Shown here piece by piece: positions 4,506 to 6,863 of a DNA stretch of 6,863 nt. A model generated the notes under the pieces. It did not search any database and had not been told where the DNA came from. It was given only the letters and a program-made list of their open reading frames with translations. The first letter of the stretch is position 1; each line of letters starts with the position of its first letter. The position numbers and the translations under genes were made by a program. This DNA comes from DATDOO01 sp035293245 (GTDB lineage: Bacteria; Pseudomonadota; Gammaproteobacteria; Methylococcales; Methylococcaceae): positions 1 to 6,863 of the forward strand of contig DATDOO010000268.1 in assembly GCA_035293245.1 (NCBI GenBank), in the 5' to 3' direction.

Positions 4506-6863
4506 TCACGGCGACTCGCCGGGCCGTTGGCCTGAAGCTGAATCGGTTTCCACGCGCACCGGCCACGGCGATTCGGTTCTGACGTTTTGGTCGGCCGCAT
4601 CCGCCGGCAGCCGCAGAACGATTCCGCCCGGCGGTTCGCGCAAGGCGCCGCTTAGCCGCAGGACTAACCCGCCGTCCGCATCCCGCCCGAACCGGTAGTC
4701 GAGCACACCGTACCGGGTGGGCAGGCCGCGCACCGCGACGCCTTCTTCGCTGTCCAGCCATTCCGGCCAGATTCCCGCACCGAGCACCAGCGCCTGGTCT
4801 TCGGCGCGCTCGTAAGCGAACAGGCTCAGCAGGGACAGGATGTATTCGGCGCTGATCCAGGTATGGGGGATGTCGCCGATATGGCCGGGGGTGCGCGGGT
4901 CGCGCCAGGCGATTTCCGGCCATTGGTTCCAGGCGGGCGGGCGGCGGTCGCTCAGGAAGAACTCCAGCACTTCCTGCGCCTCCGCACGCATCCCCACGCG
5001 CACCAGCGCGCCGATGACGCGGATTTCGTAAGGGGAGTAATTGCTCCATTGGCCTTGTCCCGCCAAGCGACTCCGGAAGTGCTGTAGATACATGTCCAGG
5101 GTGCGCCGCACCGCGTCCGCCGGCAGTACGGCCAGGCCGTCCAGTTGGGCGATGGCGTTGGCGGTGGCGGTGGGGTCGAAATCCGCCCATTCCACCGAGC
5201 CGGGGATGAAGTCGATGTGGCGCTCGGCCATGACCGCTGCTACCGACTGGGCCAGATTGTCCTGCAGTTCCCGATATTGCGCGTCGAAGCGGGCGGCGGA
5301 CCCGCCATCGTCCAGCAGGTCCGCCAGATGGGCGGCGTCGCGGAAGCCCTGCAGCGCCCAGAAATCGTCCCAGTAGGCGTGAACCGGATGGGCCAGATAG
5401 CCCTCGTGGCTGACCGATTCCGGCAATAGGCCGTAGCAGGCGCGTTTGTCCGGCGCCAGATAGTCGTTCGTCAGCCGCTGGCGGCGCAACTCTTCCAGAT
5501 AGGCGGCGGCTTTGAGCGCCGCCGCGCGCATTTCTTCGAGAAAAACGCGGTCGCCGCTAAAACGGTAATACTCCAGCACGGCGAAGACGAACTGGCCGTG
5601 GCTGTCGTGTTCGGCGAGCCAGTCGGGTCCGGTGCGGTCGACGATGGCGGGGACGTTGCCGTCGGCTTTCTGGAACGGCGCGTACCAGTGGAGAAAGTCG
5701 CGCGCCGCCTCGCCGCAGCCCATGCGCAGCAACGCGGCGGCCATGATGGCGCCGTCACGCATCCAGGCCCGCGTGTAACGGCGCGGCCCCGGTTGCAGCG
5801 CCGCGCCGTGGCGGTTGACGAGAATGTGCGCGGCGGCGGTCTTGCAGGCGTTTACCGCGTCTTGCGCCGCGTGGGGCAACTGGATGTCCACCTTATTCAA
5901 TCGCTGCCGCCATGTTTCGACGGCTTGGCGGAAGGCGGCCGCGCCAGACGGGACGGCCCGGGAAGCGGCGGTCGAGGGCATGGCCAAAAACAACTCCCAA
6001 CTGGCGTCGCCTTCCAGATTCACGTCGTAGCGGCACGCGCCCGAGGCGAAGCCGAAATCGTCGGTTACGGCCGTTCGCTCCGGCAGTGCGCCAAGGCGCA
6101 AGTATTCGCCGATCGATCCTTCCTCGAAGGCGGCGGCGCCGAAACCGTCGGGGTCGGCCAGCGGCCGGACGGCGGGCGCGCCATTCACCCACACCGCACT
6201 TTCGCGCCAGGCCAGTTTGCGGATCGGGCTGACGCCACCCAGATTGCCGAACGCCTGCCAGGGCGGGTTGACCTGGAACGGACGGATGGCGACGAAAAAA
6301 CGCAGCGCGCGGGGCTGGCCAGCAGTGTTTTCCAGGCGGTAGCGCACATATTGCCCTTCCGGAACGGCGAAGGCGGTGATGGTCAGGCGCCAGCCCTGCG
6401 CGTCCCAGCGTACCGAGGGGATGGGCAGATAATCGTCCTCCAGGCCGGGCAGCGGCTGAACATCCGCCCAGGTGACCAGTTGCCCGTCCACGAAGAGGAA
6501 CGGTTCGAGGGAAAAACTGCCTTCGCTGGGCTCCAGGAGGCCTTCTTCGTTGAGCAGGGCGCGCGTCGTCCCGTCGGGCACGCCCACCGGAGTCCAGTAG
6601 CTCTGCTCGCCGTGCAGGTAGCGCGGATACAAGCCGCGCGGGCCGCTTTGCGCCACGTGCTGGAAGAACGTGTTCAGGGAGCGGGAAAACTCGAATGACT
6701 GGAGCGCCAGGCCGATAATGCCGTAGCCGCCGCGGTTGGGCGGCAGTTCCAGGCGCAAATAGCGCGTTGCGCAGCCCGGCAGGTACAGATAGCTGAATTC
6801 GCCCGCCGCCCGCTCGCTCTGGTGGATGGTGCACCAGTCCACACCGTCGCCGGATGTTTGCAG
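4506..6863 (-). CDS. Discoidin-domain, six-hairpin glycosidase-like protein, N-terminus beyond the window
   Basis: The frame ends at TGA (4508-4506) and stays open to the right edge, so 785 C-terminal residues are visible; the GTG at 6842 is only an internal Val. Residues 1-60 are the end of an F5/8 type C (discoidin) domain: SGDGVDW, then ATRYLRLELP and a closing ALQSFEFS strand. Residues about 65-315 are beta-rich, like the sandwich that precedes many glycosidase barrels. Residues about 325-685 form an (alpha/alpha)6-barrel-like domain with TRAWMRDGA (364-372), GNVPAIVDRTGPDWLAEHDS (402-421), PESVSHEGY (481-489), YWDDFWALQGF (497-507), DFDPTATANAI (561-571), and PEIAWRDP then HIGDIPHTW (649-669). 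A C-terminal beta region follows. Resemblance is to GH15/GH94-type and debranching-like folds, but no GH family or catalytic pair can be fixed by eye. Conserved Asp/Glu in WMRDG, EHDSHG and WPEIAWRDP are candidate acids. Discoidin domains usually bind glycans or surfaces, so an exported carbohydrate-directed role is likely; any signal peptide is outside the window. It is convergent with the DUF255 gene, so it is a separate transcription unit. Confidence 0.9.
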   Translation of the reverse strand: MQTSGDGVDWCTIHQSERAAGEFSYLYLPGCATRYLRLELPPNRGGYGIIGLALQSFEFSRSLNTFFQHVAQSGPRGLYPRYLHGEQSYWTPVGVPDGTTRALLNEEGLLEPSEGSFSLEPFLFVDGQLVTWADVQPLPGLEDDYLPIPSVRWDAQGWRLTITAFAVPEGQYVRYRLENTAGQPRALRFFVAIRPFQVNPPWQAFGNLGGVSPIRKLAWRESAVWVNGAPAVRPLADPDGFGAAAFEEGSIGEYLRLGALPERTAVTDDFGFASGACRYDVNLEGDASWELFLAMPSTAASRAVPSGAAAFRQAVETWRQRLNKVDIQLPHAAQDAVNACKTAAAHILVNRHGAALQPGPRRYTRAWMRDGAIMAAALLRMGCGEAARDFLHWYAPFQKADGNVPAIVDRTGPDWLAEHDSHGQFVFAVLEYYRFSGDRVFLEEMRAAALKAAAYLEELRRQRLTNDYLAPDKRACYGLLPESVSHEGYLAHPVHAYWDDFWALQGFRDAAHLADLLDDGGSAARFDAQYRELQDNLAQSVAAVMAERHIDFIPGSVEWADFDPTATANAIAQLDGLAVLPADAVRRTLDMYLQHFRSRLAGQGQWSNYSPYEIRVIGALVRVGMRAEAQEVLEFFLSDRRPPAWNQWPEIAWRDPRTPGHIGDIPHTWISAEYILSLLSLFAYERAEDQALVLGAGIWPEWLDSEEGVAVRGLPTRYGVLDYRFGRDADGGLVLRLSGALREPPGGIVLRLPADAADQNVRTESPWPVRVETDSASGQRPGESP

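Noticed and set aside
4379..4582. A 67-codon plus-strand frame starting with GTG right after the DUF255 stop
   Set aside because: It covers the hairpin-rich gap and runs into the convergent gene; no Shine-Dalgarno and no recognisable protein features.
4072..5190. A 372-codon minus-strand frame crossing the intergenic gap and overlapping both large genes
   Set aside because: It overlaps two well-supported genes in other frames, and its sequence is Arg/Pro/Ala-rich with no motifs.
5598..6698. A 366-codon open frame on the plus strand opposite the discoidin/glycosidase-like gene
   Set aside because: The product is low-complexity Arg/Gly/Ala-rich sequence without recognisable domains, and the minus frame is clearly coding.
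6840..6842. GTG at 6842 as the start of the minus-strand gene
   Set aside because: Upstream codons to the window edge are open and encode the expected discoidin motif SGDGVDW, so this is an internal Val codon.

Overview
The window looks like a chromosomal segment of a high-GC proteobacterium, most likely a gammaproteobacterium. The evidence is the GC-rich codon use, a type II secretion (T2SS) secretin and a long DUF255/YyaL-type protein. A methanotroph-like or Xanthomonas-like lineage would fit, but that is a guess from general resemblance and no species can be named. No RNA gene, CRISPR array, integrase, transposase or phage gene was seen.

Layout: (1) Bases 1-1280, plus strand, hold the 3' part of a GspD-type T2SS secretin. 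The visible part opens with about 119 Gly/Ser-rich residues, followed by the end of a periplasmic N-domain and the complete beta-barrel secretin domain. (2) Bases 1281-1370 are a short regulatory gap with two perfect palindromes, a sigma70-like promoter (ATGACA, 19 bp, TATAAT) and a strong Shine-Dalgarno. (3) Bases 1371-2312, plus, encode an unrecognised 313-residue membrane protein with about four membrane segments. (4) Bases 2329-4377, plus, start 16 bp later and encode a full-length thioredoxin plus six-hairpin-glycosidase-like protein (DUF255, COG1331, YyaL/SPATA20 family). Genes 3 and 4 look like one two-gene operon. (5) Bases 4378-4505 are a hairpin-rich gap between convergent genes. (6) Bases 4506-6863, minus, hold a large protein whose 5' end lies outside the window. 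It carries the end of a discoidin (F5/8 type C) domain, a beta-sandwich region and an (alpha/alpha)6-barrel glycosidase-like domain.

How the genes may work together: the secretin is the outer-membrane pore of T2SS, and its position as the last gene before a new promoter fits clusters where gspD is last, as in the Xanthomonas xps order. The carbohydrate-directed protein on the minus strand could be an exported substrate, but its N-terminus is missing, so this is only a hypothesis. The membrane protein and the thioredoxin/glycosidase-like protein are probably co-transcribed; neither has a firm biochemical role. I found no convincing new defence, mobile or biosynthetic system. The best leads are the expanded Gly/Ser segment of the secretin, the uncharacterised membrane protein paired with a DUF255 protein, and the structured convergent intergenic region.
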